Shown here: positions 1 to 7,193 of the stretch, one piece after another
How the letters are laid out: every line of letters starts with the position of its first letter
Position numbering within the stretch: position 1 is the first letter of the stretch
Assembly: GCA_035295665.1 (NCBI GenBank)
Contig: DATGIQ010000026.1
Coordinates: 1-19,457, forward strand
Length of the DNA stretch: 19,457 nt
Direction of reading: 5' to 3'
DNA from: DATGIQ01 sp035295665
Lineage (GTDB): Bacteria; Planctomycetota; Planctomycetia; Gemmatales; Gemmataceae
The notes under the pieces: model-generated
Told to the model about the DNA's origin: nothing
The model's database searches: none
Seen by the model: only the letters and a program-made list of their open reading frames with translations
Position numbers and translations under genes: made by a program

Positions 1-38
1 AGGATCTTGACTCAAATTCATGAAACGAGGCTCATCCC

Positions 39-1751
39 ATGGATGGAAAGAAATCAGGCTTCTGGATTGCCTTGGGGTTAACGGTAGGTGTTTGTTCGGC
101 CGTAAGCGCTCAAGATTCTTCGCCGGCGGGCGTGTCGGCGGAAGAACTCAAGACGCGCGTCGAGCGGCTGGAACGGCAGAACCAAGAGCTGGTGGAGGCG
201 CTGAAAAAGCTCCAAGGTACGGTGCCCGCATCCGGTGGCGGGGAACAGCCGGCACTTACGAACAGCGCCGATCCGTCTCTCAACAAGAGCGACGTACAAA
301 GGATCGTCGACGATTACCTCCAAAGCATAGAGAACAAGAAGAAGGCTGAAGAGGAGGCCGCAAAGAAGAAGGAAGAGGAAGAGGGCTACAAGGTTGGCAC
401 CGACCTAAAAATGACTGCCCGATGGAAAGATGGATTACTCTTTGAAACGGCGCACAAGGACTTTTTTGCCCACATTGGTGGCTGGTTGCAGTACGACAAT
501 GTCTGGTTTAACCAGAACAAGCGGTCACTGGCCGCTCCGCCGGCAGGCATCGGCGACTTCCAGGACGGCGACTTCTTCCGCCGCGTCCGCCTACAACTCG
601 ACGGCGGCTTCTGGCAGGTGTACGAGTACAACATGATCTTTGGTTTTGAGAACACGGAGAAAAGCATTGTCTCGGTGTTTGAGCTTTGGGGTGGCATCAA
701 GGATGTGCCGTACCTGGGTATGATTCGTGTTGGCCGGATGGTCACTCCCAATGGCCTCGAAGGCGACGACACGACCACGAACAAGTCGATGACCTTCTTT
801 GAGCGTTCCTCGATGAGCGATGCGTTCTATCAGAATTTTGCTTCGGGTATCTGGCAAGGCAACTCCATCCTGGACCAGCGTTTCTGCTACCAGTCCATGC
901 TGTATTACACGGATGCCGGCCTTGCTGCCACGTCGGTGGGACCCGTGGGGGGGCTCAATACGGGTGACTTTTTTGGTGATGGCGAATTCGCCGCCGGTGT
1001 GCGCTTGACGGGATTGCCGCTTTGGGAAAACGAGGGGCGTGACTTTGTTCATCTTGGCGCTTCCTTCAATTGGCATCACGCCAACCGTGGAGGCAACGAA
1101 CTCACCGGTGCGCAAGGCGTCCGGTTCCGAGCGCGGGCCGAGCAGCGTGACTTTGCCGGAGACATCGATGGTACAGCGCACGATGGAGTCATCAACGCGG
1201 GCGATGGCAACCGATTGGTGGACACGGGCGTTCTGGTGTCCGAAGGGTCCTCCGTGATCGGCACGGAGTTCGCCTGGGTTCGCGGGCCCTTCTCGCTGCA
1301 GGCAGAGTATGCCTGGGCGTCGGCGAACAATGTCCTCTTCGGTGGCACGAAAATCGGCGACGCCTGGTTTGACGGCGGTTACATCCAAGCATCGTACTTC
1401 CTGACAGGTGAAAGCCGGGCCTACGACCGACGGATCGGTCGCTTCAGCCCGACGTATATCGCCGCCGTAAATACGCCCTTTTGGTTTGTTCGCGATCAAA
1501 ACGGCTGCCTCAATTGGGGCATCGGTGCCTGGGAAGTGGCGGCTCGCTGGTCCCACCTGGACTTAAACGGCGGCAACGGCGCGATTCACGGGGGCATCAT
1601 GGATGGGTTGACGCTCGGCCTCAACTGGTACTTGAATACGAATTTCAAAATCCAGTTCGAGTACGTCAACGACGAGCGTTACCACGTCGCTCCCGGTGTG
1701 TTTCCCGCTTTTGTCGAAGGGTTCGGCGTCCGCGCCCAGGTCGCCTTTTAG
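39..1751 (+). CDS. OprP/OprO-type outer-membrane porin with N-terminal coiled coil (porin 1)
   Basis: A 570-residue protein. Residues 1-25 form a signal peptide ending near VSAQ. Residues about 35-63 are a heptad-rich coiled coil (EELKTRVERLERQNQELVE), and residues 90-115 are a Lys/Glu-rich helix. The rest is a long beta-barrel region with alternating aromatic strands, ending in a C-terminal Phe (RAQVAF), the usual outer-membrane assembly signal. It resembles the phosphate-selective porin O/P family but is longer than the roughly 440 residues usual there because of the coiled-coil stalk. It should form a diffusion channel in the outer membrane; the substrate cannot be told. ACGAGG lies 8 nt before the ATG, which decides the start. 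A paralogue lies on the other strand at 3452-5167: both share blocks such as YFLTG..R.YD+R.G+ and GAWE near the C-terminus, as well as the LGLNWY-type strand. The gene is followed 83 nt later by a Cys-rich exported protein. Its promoter may lie outside the window. Confidence 0.88.
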   Translation: MDGKKSGFWIALGLTVGVCSAVSAQDSSPAGVSAEELKTRVERLERQNQELVEALKKLQGTVPASGGGEQPALTNSADPSLNKSDVQRIVDDYLQSIENKKKAEEEAAKKKEEEEGYKVGTDLKMTARWKDGLLFETAHKDFFAHIGGWLQYDNVWFNQNKRSLAAPPAGIGDFQDGDFFRRVRLQLDGGFWQVYEYNMIFGFENTEKSIVSVFELWGGIKDVPYLGMIRVGRMVTPNGLEGDDTTTNKSMTFFERSSMSDAFYQNFASGIWQGNSILDQRFCYQSMLYYTDAGLAATSVGPVGGLNTGDFFGDGEFAAGVRLTGLPLWENEGRDFVHLGASFNWHHANRGGNELTGAQGVRFRARAEQRDFAGDIDGTAHDGVINAGDGNRLVDTGVLVSEGSSVIGTEFAWVRGPFSLQAEYAWASANNVLFGGTKIGDAWFDGGYIQASYFLTGESRAYDRRIGRFSPTYIAAVNTPFWFVRDQNGCLNWGIGAWEVAARWSHLDLNGGNGAIHGGIMDGLTLGLNWYLNTNFKIQFEYVNDERYHVAPGVFPAFVEGFGVRAQVAF

Positions 1752-1834
1752 GGAATGGTTGGTTGGAGTCAGCCGGTAACAGACCCATCGGTCTGCCGGA
1801 TCTCTCACAAGATTGAGATACTGAGGAGTCAAAC

Positions 1835-2362
1835 ATGAAACGGATTGTGCTCGGTGGTGTAATGGCGCTCGCGATCGCCGGCACGGTTCTGGCTCAAGGA
1901 CCGCAGCCGCTCGTTTCTGGAGCCAGTTCGGTCGGTAGCGTATCGGCGACGAATGCCGCAGGAGACCCCTCCAGCGATCGTCCATGCTGTGCTGTGCCCC
2001 TGACAACGGTTTGCGTGCCGGAGGCTACCACAAAGGTAGTAACCACGCCGATGTATTCAAGGGTGTGCGAACCGCTTTGCTTTCCGAAATGGTCGCTGAG
2101 CCTGGGCTTTCATCGCTGCGAAGATGCTTGTCCCAACTGTGAGCATCCGCGCACGAAGTATTACCTGGTCGTTCGGACACGCACCGAAGAGCGACCAGCG
2201 GTCGTGTGCAAGCCTGTGCTTGTAGAAGCCTGTAGTAAAGCATGCGGTGGGATCGCCGGCGCCGGTATTGGTACCGAAGGCGCTATCCCTACCCCGGTGC
2301 ACTACGTGCCACGGGCGGAAACGCCGATTCCAGCGCCGACTCAAAGGACAAACCGAAACTGA
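1835..2362 (+). CDS. Cys-rich exported protein, porin-linked (copy A)
   Basis: A 175-residue protein of unknown function. Residues 1-20 are a signal peptide (MKRIV...TVLAQ). The mature part carries 11 cysteines, arranged as CC...C...CEPLC...CEDACPNC...C...C..C, then a Pro/Ala-rich tail. A ruler of Cys pairs followed by a basic beta-like stretch (TKYYLVVRTRTEE) and a further Cys is shared with the protein at 3014-3430, which also has 11 Cys, so the two are probably homologues. AGGAG sits 6 nt before the ATG. It lies 83 nt downstream of porin 1 and is probably cotranscribed, with a terminator-like hairpin just after it at 2387-2419. The cysteines suggest disulfide bonding or metal binding in the periplasm or on the cell surface; this is inference. 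I recall similar short Cys-rich exported proteins as common in planctomycetes but know no assigned function. Confidence 0.8.
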   Translation: MKRIVLGGVMALAIAGTVLAQGPQPLVSGASSVGSVSATNAAGDPSSDRPCCAVPLTTVCVPEATTKVVTTPMYSRVCEPLCFPKWSLSLGFHRCEDACPNCEHPRTKYYLVVRTRTEERPAVVCKPVLVEACSKACGGIAGAGIGTEGAIPTPVHYVPRAETPIPAPTQRTNRN

Positions 2363-2386
2363 GCAAGAGAGCACGATGACAAGCCA

Positions 2387-2419
2387 GGACTGAGGACCGA
2401 GTTGATCGGTCCTCAGTTC
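2387..2419 (+). terminator. Hairpin after the porin 1 / Cys-rich A pair
   Basis: A 14-bp stem with one G-T pair (2387-2400 with 2406-2419, core CTGAGGACCGA / TCGGTCCTCAG) closes a 5-nt loop GTTGA. It lies 25 nt after the stop codon of the Cys-rich gene. There is no T-run behind it, so it is either a U-less terminator or an mRNA-stabilising stem. Confidence 0.55.
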
Positions 2420-2467
2420 AGACGCTTTGCTACCGCATTTGGTCAGGCAGCTTCTTTTTCCGTTTCA

Positions 2468-2737
2468 TTACTTTCTGCGTGAGCCCTTCGGCCATTGCTT
2501 CTCGTACTTGGTATCTTGTGCCAGTCGATGGAGCATGCGATCGTGTCGCGTTACCCAGCGCACTGCATGGTCGGCATTGAGTATCCAGCGTTCTCTACTG
2601 CCCGAAACTGCAACCAGGAAAGCCCCTGAACCTGTGCGGACCTCCAGTATCCCGCTGCGCTTACGAGGACTCTCGTCCCGCGGCAGCCACGCCGTCAATT
2701 TGGCAGGAACGCGATGGCGCACGCGCTGCCTCCCCAA
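2468..2737 (-). CDS. Possible small basic protein or gene remnant, unknown function
   Basis: An open frame of 89 codons from a TTG start. It stays open further upstream, to a TAA near 2818, without a better start codon. The product is strongly basic (about 20 Arg and Lys) with a Trp-containing block ERWILNADHAVRWVTRHD and a tail HRLAQDTKYEKQWPKGSRRK. The amino-acid mix looks protein-like rather than random, and I see no ribosome-binding site. I do not recognise it. It fills part of the spacer between the two porin modules and could be the end of a decayed gene. The opposite strand has an open frame here too, so coding status is uncertain. Confidence 0.35.
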   Translation of the reverse strand: MGRQRVRHRVPAKLTAWLPRDESPRKRSGILEVRTGSGAFLVAVSGSRERWILNADHAVRWVTRHDRMLHRLAQDTKYEKQWPKGSRRK

Positions 2738-2830
2738 AGGAAACTTGGCTCCTCGCCGAGCTAAGCTTTGATGAGCGGCATCCCATCTTCCCCGTAATAG
2801 GCCTTCCAGCCCTGATTATTGTTATTGTTT

Positions 2831-2889
2831 AGCGGCGGTTCGCAGAACCGCGCGGGGATGTGCCCCACGCGGTTCTGCGAACCGCCGCT
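2831..2889. repeat. Long perfect palindrome (22-bp stem hairpin)
   Basis: A 22-bp perfect inverted repeat (2831-2852 with 2868-2889), then one mismatch and four more G-C pairs (2854-2857 with 2863-2866) round a 5-nt loop. The stem is nested with short GCGGTTC / GAACCGC palindromes. Neither side has a T-run. Its form is that of a REP/BIME-like or miniature mobile palindrome. It lies 125 nt beyond the stop codon of Cys-rich B on the minus strand. Apart from this hairpin and the doubtful frame at 2468-2737, nothing recognisable was seen between 2420 and 3013. Confidence 0.75.
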
Positions 2890-3013
2890 CAGCAAACAGC
2901 ATGAACGGGCCCGTGTATCGGATGGGAGCCGGAGGTGTAAGAGAGAAATGCTAACAACAGAGGGCGGGCCTCCGAGGCCGCGCGTTTGCCTAGCCGGTCC
3001 AAATAGGTGGGCA

Positions 3014-3430
3014 TCACCTTGGCTCGCTTGGAGTGGGACACGAAGAACGCCACAAATCGGGCCTTGGCGCCGAGCGCTCTGGGGCGCACAATGCGGAAAA
3101 CGCCGCAGGCGCCTTCCGCGGCACGCATTGGATCGTGTCGCAGTCAGGAACTTTTTTCACGATCAGGCGATGCCGCACTTTCAAGTCACCGCAAGCCCCT
3201 CCGTCGCAGTCGCATGTGCCACGTAGCAACGATCGCAAACCGCAGCGTGGCAGGCAGTATTCTTCGATCTTACAAGCATAAGCCTTCCGCGTGTTTTCTT
3301 TTGCCTGGCTAATGCAGAGTTTGTTGGGCTGCGAGGAACTGGTTGCGCCAGGTTTCTGGGCGTTCAAACCAGATGAAAGTGCGCCAAGGCTTGCAACGGC
3401 AATCAGGGCGGCATTGAAGAGAAACCGCAT
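3014..3430 (-). CDS. Cys-rich exported protein, porin-linked (copy B)
   Basis: A 138-residue protein with a signal peptide (residues 1-24, ending GLNAQ). The mature chain has 11 cysteines: CISQ, then YACKIEEYCLPRC, then TCDCDGGACG, a basic stretch (LKVRHRLIVKKVP), DCDTIQC and two further Cys in a Pro/Arg/Ser tail. The order Cys pairs, basic beta-like stretch, Cys parallels the protein at 1835-2362, so a common family is likely although overall identity is low. GGGAGGG lies about 8 nt before the ATG. It starts only 21 nt after porin 2 ends, so translation from one mRNA is probable. The function is unknown. The last 35 residues look less conserved in character and could reflect an old frameshift or simply a divergent tail. 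Confidence 0.75.
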   Translation of the reverse strand: MRFLFNAALIAVASLGALSSGLNAQKPGATSSSQPNKLCISQAKENTRKAYACKIEEYCLPRCGLRSLLRGTCDCDGGACGDLKVRHRLIVKKVPDCDTIQCVPRKAPAAFSALCAPERSAPRPDLWRSSCPTPSEPR

Positions 3431-3451
3431 CTGCTTTTCCCTCCCTGGTAA

Positions 3452-5167
3452 TCAGAATTCCAGAGCAGCGCGGAGGCCGAGGCCCTGAACCGTTCCGCTT
3501 GCGGCTCCCGCCGGCACGAGTCGTTGGCCATTTATGTAGTTGAGCTGAAACTTGATATTGGGGTTCCAGTACCAGTTTAGGCCGACCGTGTGCTCACCAT
3601 AGGTTCCGCCCTGGACAAAGTCGTCGTTCAAATTGATGTAGCCGTAGCGATAGAGGATTTCCCAGGCCCCCAAGCCGTACTGAAGGTGGCCATTCTCGTC
3701 GCGAACGAGAAAAAAATTCTCCAAAGGTCGGACGCGATCGTATTTTCCCATCCGCTTATCGTAGCCACGGTTGTCACCCGTCAGGAAATAGCCGACCTGG
3801 ACATAGCTGCCGTAATAGTTCAGATCTCCTCGGCGCGTGGCACTGCTGGATGCCGGGAAGACGGCGTTATCGACATGGGCCAGGCATGCTTCCGACTGCA
3901 CCCAGAGTGGCCCCCAGTACCACAGGAGCTCGGCGTTCAGAGCCTGCACATCGTCCGCAATGATGTTGCCCGTGTCCACCACCCGCGCTCCGTTGCCCTG
4001 CAGGCCGACGGCATCGCGGATACCTGGGCGGGCGCGGAAACGGAGAAGATCGGTGTTTTCGGTAACGCTGGGGTTCGGCGCCATGGCTAGCTTCGTGCCA
4101 GAATCGAAATCCAGCGGCGGCGACCCCTTCCGAATCTGGTAGGCGAAGCCCAGGTGAAGCAGACAGCGGCCGTCATTCTCGTATACGGGCAAGGCACTAA
4201 CGCGGCCGGAGTAAGCATACTTGCCATCGCCAAACGAGGCGCCGTTGAATGGGCTAAAACTGTCGATGCGGTGGAACATATGCTGGGTGGTCACACGCTG
4301 ATCAAAAAACGTCGTGTCCGTGAAAATCCCGGGCGCGAATTCCTGATAGAAGGCGTCGAACAGGGGCGATCTTTCCAGCATCGGCAAAAACCGGCTGCTC
4401 GTATAGGCTTCGAGACCGAAGGGCACGTGCGTCTGGCCGAAGCGAAACGTCTCAATGATCGGCAGGTCCCTTGCGCCGACATAAGACTCGTCGAAGGAGA
4501 TGTTGTTGTAGTTCTCAAAATCAAGCTCGACCTTGTACTCGATCGTTTGGAAGATCGCGCCGTCCGCCGTGAAGCGCGCCCGGCGGACAAAGAAGCCGTC
4601 CAGCAAATCGCCGATGCCCGGTCCGACACCGGTCACATTGCTCAAGGGCGAGTTGGCGGGTTGAGTGGGGGGCCGGCGCAGGTTCGGGGACTGGGCCCAC
4701 CAGACTTCGTCCGACATGAGACGCCCGCCGATGTGGAGACTGAAGGCTTCGTCAGCAGTCCGAAAACGCAAGCCGCCCGCATCCCAGCCCACATTCAACT
4801 TGAGATCCTCGCCGACCACAGAGCCTTCAAGTTTTTTTTGCTCCTCTTGCGCCTTTGTCTGGTCTTGCTCTCTTGCCGTCTTTTCCTTGGACCACTGTTC
4901 GATGACCTTTTTGACAGACTCGACGTCAAGCTCGGGCGCCGTGCCCGCGGCCGGCGGCGCGGGAGTAGCAGTTTGGGTTTGCAGCGTTGTCTTGAGCGCC
5001 TGGACCTCTTTTTCGAGCTGTTCGATTCGAGCCCTGGTCTCGTCAACAGAGAGGCGGGCTTCCTGGGCATGAACTCCGGCAGTCGCCATGATGAGGAAAC
5101 CAAGGGCAAGAAGGGTGCGCCGCGACCAAGGCTTCTGAGTCCACGTTGCCGCCTCCAAAGAGAGCAT
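3452..5167 (-). CDS. OprP/OprO-type outer-membrane porin with N-terminal coiled coil (porin 2)
   Basis: A 571-residue protein. The N-terminus has a short basic lead followed by a hydrophobic core (LLALGFLIMATAGVHAQ) that serves as the signal peptide, with cleavage near residue 35. A coiled coil follows (VDETRARIEQLEKEVQALK), then a Pro/Ala linker, a Gln/Lys/Glu helix, and a beta-barrel region ending in Phe (RAALEF). It is a paralogue of porin 1: the C-terminal blocks YFLTGDNRGYDKRMGKYD, FLVRDENG, GAWEILYRY and GLNWYWNPNIKFQLNYING all have counterparts there. GAGAGGGG lies about 5 nt before the ATG. It likely forms an outer-membrane channel of unknown substrate with a periplasmic stalk that may reach toward peptidoglycan or assemble trimers (inference). 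Cys-rich B follows after 21 nt. Confidence 0.87.
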   Translation of the reverse strand: MLSLEAATWTQKPWSRRTLLALGFLIMATAGVHAQEARLSVDETRARIEQLEKEVQALKTTLQTQTATPAPPAAGTAPELDVESVKKVIEQWSKEKTAREQDQTKAQEEQKKLEGSVVGEDLKLNVGWDAGGLRFRTADEAFSLHIGGRLMSDEVWWAQSPNLRRPPTQPANSPLSNVTGVGPGIGDLLDGFFVRRARFTADGAIFQTIEYKVELDFENYNNISFDESYVGARDLPIIETFRFGQTHVPFGLEAYTSSRFLPMLERSPLFDAFYQEFAPGIFTDTTFFDQRVTTQHMFHRIDSFSPFNGASFGDGKYAYSGRVSALPVYENDGRCLLHLGFAYQIRKGSPPLDFDSGTKLAMAPNPSVTENTDLLRFRARPGIRDAVGLQGNGARVVDTGNIIADDVQALNAELLWYWGPLWVQSEACLAHVDNAVFPASSSATRRGDLNYYGSYVQVGYFLTGDNRGYDKRMGKYDRVRPLENFFLVRDENGHLQYGLGAWEILYRYGYINLNDDFVQGGTYGEHTVGLNWYWNPNIKFQLNYINGQRLVPAGAASGTVQGLGLRAALEF

Positions 5168-5223
5168 TCAATGCCCCTCTCGATGTGGAGGATCTGGTCT
5201 TTTTTGTAAGAAGAGAAAGCGCC

Positions 5224-5252
5224 CATATAATGCATGCACCTCTCCTCCGCAA
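5224..5252 (-). promoter_or_regulatory. Candidate sigma-70-type promoter for porin 2
   Basis: On the minus strand, TTGCGG (5247-5252) and TATATG (5224-5229) are 17 bp apart, placing a transcription start about 50 nt before the porin 2 ATG. The -35 match is only half, so this is a weak prediction. It lies just beyond the transposase remnant. Confidence 0.3.
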
Positions 5253-5305
5253 TAGCCCTTTGCTCGGGGAGGAGACAAGCGTCTGGCCGTATTCTCTTGG
5301 GATGT

Positions 5306-5658
5306 TCACGCGGCCAGTGCCCAATAGGTCTCCCATTGGGATGAGTGGCGCACGCACACCATGCTGGCCGTCGTTCTTTGGGTCTGCAATTTTCCTTTTT
5401 GCGACCGCAGGCGCAGAGCCGGGTCGGCGCACCTTTTTTTTCCGCAGCCTCGATGCGGCGTGCGACGGCCTCGCCCAACACTGGTGCTTGCAAAGTGCGT
5501 CCTTTCTCCATCACCTCTTCTTCGCAGGCGTCGGACACCGCCCCATCCGATGCGGTGAGCGCCGACTGTTCCCTTTCTTCCGCCAGCGCCAACGCACGCC
5601 GCACAATCGCTTCGTGCTGGGCGTCCACTTCGATCATCACTTTCTGCTCATCGAACAT
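5306..5658 (-). pseudogene. ISKra4-family transposase remnant, internally deleted
   Basis: From an ATG at 5658 the minus strand codes for about 95 residues that look like the N-terminus of planctomycete ISKra4-type transposases: an acidic/helical start, EKGRTLQAPVLGEAVARRIE, EAAEKKGAP and the Cys motif CACGRKKEN. The frame then breaks. A second frame (about 5380-5306) reads TTASMVCVRHSSQWETYWA and stops, which resembles the conserved C-terminal end of these transposases (pattern ...SDQWDxYWxAA). About 350 central residues, including the whole catalytic core, are missing, so it is inactive. The family call rests on remembered patterns. Clear terminal inverted repeats were not established. The region 5168-5803 otherwise contains only the upstream sequences of the two flanking genes. 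Confidence 0.6.
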
Positions 5659-5803
5659 CCTGGTTCGGAGGACAAAAGCGAACCGAACGAGGATTTACCC
5701 ACTTACCGCCATCACCAGACAAGTTGGCTGCCCCCTCCGGTCCAGCTCCACTGCCCACGGCTCGGGCCAGGTGATACCATACGCATATCCAGGAGAAGCG
5801 CCG

Positions 5804-7180
5804 ATGCCCGAAAAACAACTCCTTGCCGGTGCCGCCACTGCCGTCCTTACGCCGTCGCTTGGCGTTTCGCTCTGCGGCTCGATGCTCGATCGATCAGCGG
5901 CGAATATCCATGATGAGCTGCATGCCCGCAGTTTCGTCCTGGACAACGGCGACACCAAGCTTGCCTTGGTCGTCTTGGACCTGATTGCCGCCCGCAAGGA
6001 ATGGCTCAGTGAGATCAAGCACCAGATCCACAGCTTTACCGGCATCCCGCTGGCGCACATTTTGATTAGCTGTACACACACCCATAGCGCACCGACACCG
6101 GTGCCGGTGTTTCAGAGCAACGTGGAAACCGCGTATCTGAAGTGGGCGGCTCCGCGCGTGGCGGATAGTGTGCGGGTGGCGGTGCAGCGGTTGCAGCCGG
6201 CCCGCATCGGCTGGGGCGTTGGGCGGGAAGAGCACGTCGTTTTCAACCGGCGCTATTTCATGAAGCCGGGGACCAAGTTGCCCAGTCCGTTTCCCGGGAT
6301 TGACGACAAGGTCAAGATGAACCCCGGCGAGCTGAACGCGGCCATCGACCGGCCTGCCGGCCCGATTGATCCCGAGATCTGCGTGCTTGCTCTCCAGAAA
6401 GCGGAACATGCGGACGGCCAACCGCTTGCCATCTTTGCGAGTTACGGGTTGCACTATGTTGGCGGTATGGCGGGCACGGATATCTCGGCCGATTATTTCG
6501 GAGCGGTGGCCGATTCGCTACACGATTGGACCGGCGGTCCCCGCCGCGACCCCCGTCAGCCGTTTGTGGCGGCGCTGGCCAATGCCTGCTTCGGCGATAT
6601 TAACAACGTGAACGTGAGCCGGCGACTCAAGCAGCCCTACCCCTATCACCAGATGTACGCAGTCGCTCTAGTGGTTGCGAAAGCGATTCACGAAACCTGG
6701 CGATCGATCAAATACCGCGATTGGGTTCCCTTAGCGGTGGCCGAGAAGACCATCGAGCTGGGAACCCGCAAGCCGTCACCAGCCGAGGTGCAGCAGGCCA
6801 AGGAAGTTTTGGAGCGAGCCCCACAGGGACCGCTGCGTCTGTTGCCCGAAATCTATGCGCGGGAAACTGTTCAGTTGGCCGAATGGCCCGATCGCTTCCG
6901 AACCCCGGTGCAAGCGTTTCGGATCGGCGACCTCGGGTTGTGCGCCTTGCCAGGGGAACCGTTCTGTCAGACCGGCCTGGATATCAAGGCCAAAAGCCCG
7001 TTTAAGCCGACGATGATGGTTGGCATGGCCAACGATTACGCCGGCTATCTGCCAACGGAGGAACAGCATGCGTTGGGCGGCTACGAAACGTGGCGGGCCA
7101 AGTCAAGTTTTCTGGAAGTGAAGGCCGCCACCGTGATTCAACAAACTGCGCTCGAATTATTGACGGCACTGGCAAAATAA
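5804..7180 (+). CDS. Neutral/alkaline ceramidase-like hydrolase
   Basis: A 458-residue protein. The start is the ATG with AGGAG 8 nt upstream; the open frame runs 153 codons further up, but that part overlaps the transposase remnant and lacks protein character. The N-terminal half matches the neutral ceramidase N-terminal domain pattern: GAATAVLTPSLGVSLCG, then HARSFVLDNG with LVVLDL, then the zinc-site-like motif THTHSAPTP at residues 91-99, an FNRRY motif near 147, SYGLHYVGG near 213 and NACFGDINNVN near 260. Known ceramidases hydrolyse the N-acyl bond of ceramide in a zinc-dependent reaction. The C-terminal domain of true ceramidases seems short or absent here, so the substrate may be another amide or ester. 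No signal peptide is visible, which points to a cytoplasmic enzyme. The next gene begins 13 nt downstream, so the pair is probably an operon. Confidence 0.75.
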   Translation: MPEKQLLAGAATAVLTPSLGVSLCGSMLDRSAANIHDELHARSFVLDNGDTKLALVVLDLIAARKEWLSEIKHQIHSFTGIPLAHILISCTHTHSAPTPVPVFQSNVETAYLKWAAPRVADSVRVAVQRLQPARIGWGVGREEHVVFNRRYFMKPGTKLPSPFPGIDDKVKMNPGELNAAIDRPAGPIDPEICVLALQKAEHADGQPLAIFASYGLHYVGGMAGTDISADYFGAVADSLHDWTGGPRRDPRQPFVAALANACFGDINNVNVSRRLKQPYPYHQMYAVALVVAKAIHETWRSIKYRDWVPLAVAEKTIELGTRKPSPAEVQQAKEVLERAPQGPLRLLPEIYARETVQLAEWPDRFRTPVQAFRIGDLGLCALPGEPFCQTGLDIKAKSPFKPTMMVGMANDYAGYLPTEEQHALGGYETWRAKSSFLEVKAATVIQQTALELLTALAK

Positions 7181-7193
7181 CCGAACAGGAATT

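Noticed and set aside
4154..5209. Plus-strand open frame (351 codons) opposite porin 2
   Set aside because: It is antisense to a porin with signal peptide, coiled coil and a clear paralogue.
5345..5803. A 153-codon in-frame extension upstream of the ceramidase-like gene
   Set aside because: It runs antisense over the transposase remnant, lacks family similarity, and the internal ATG at 5804 has AGGAG at the right distance.
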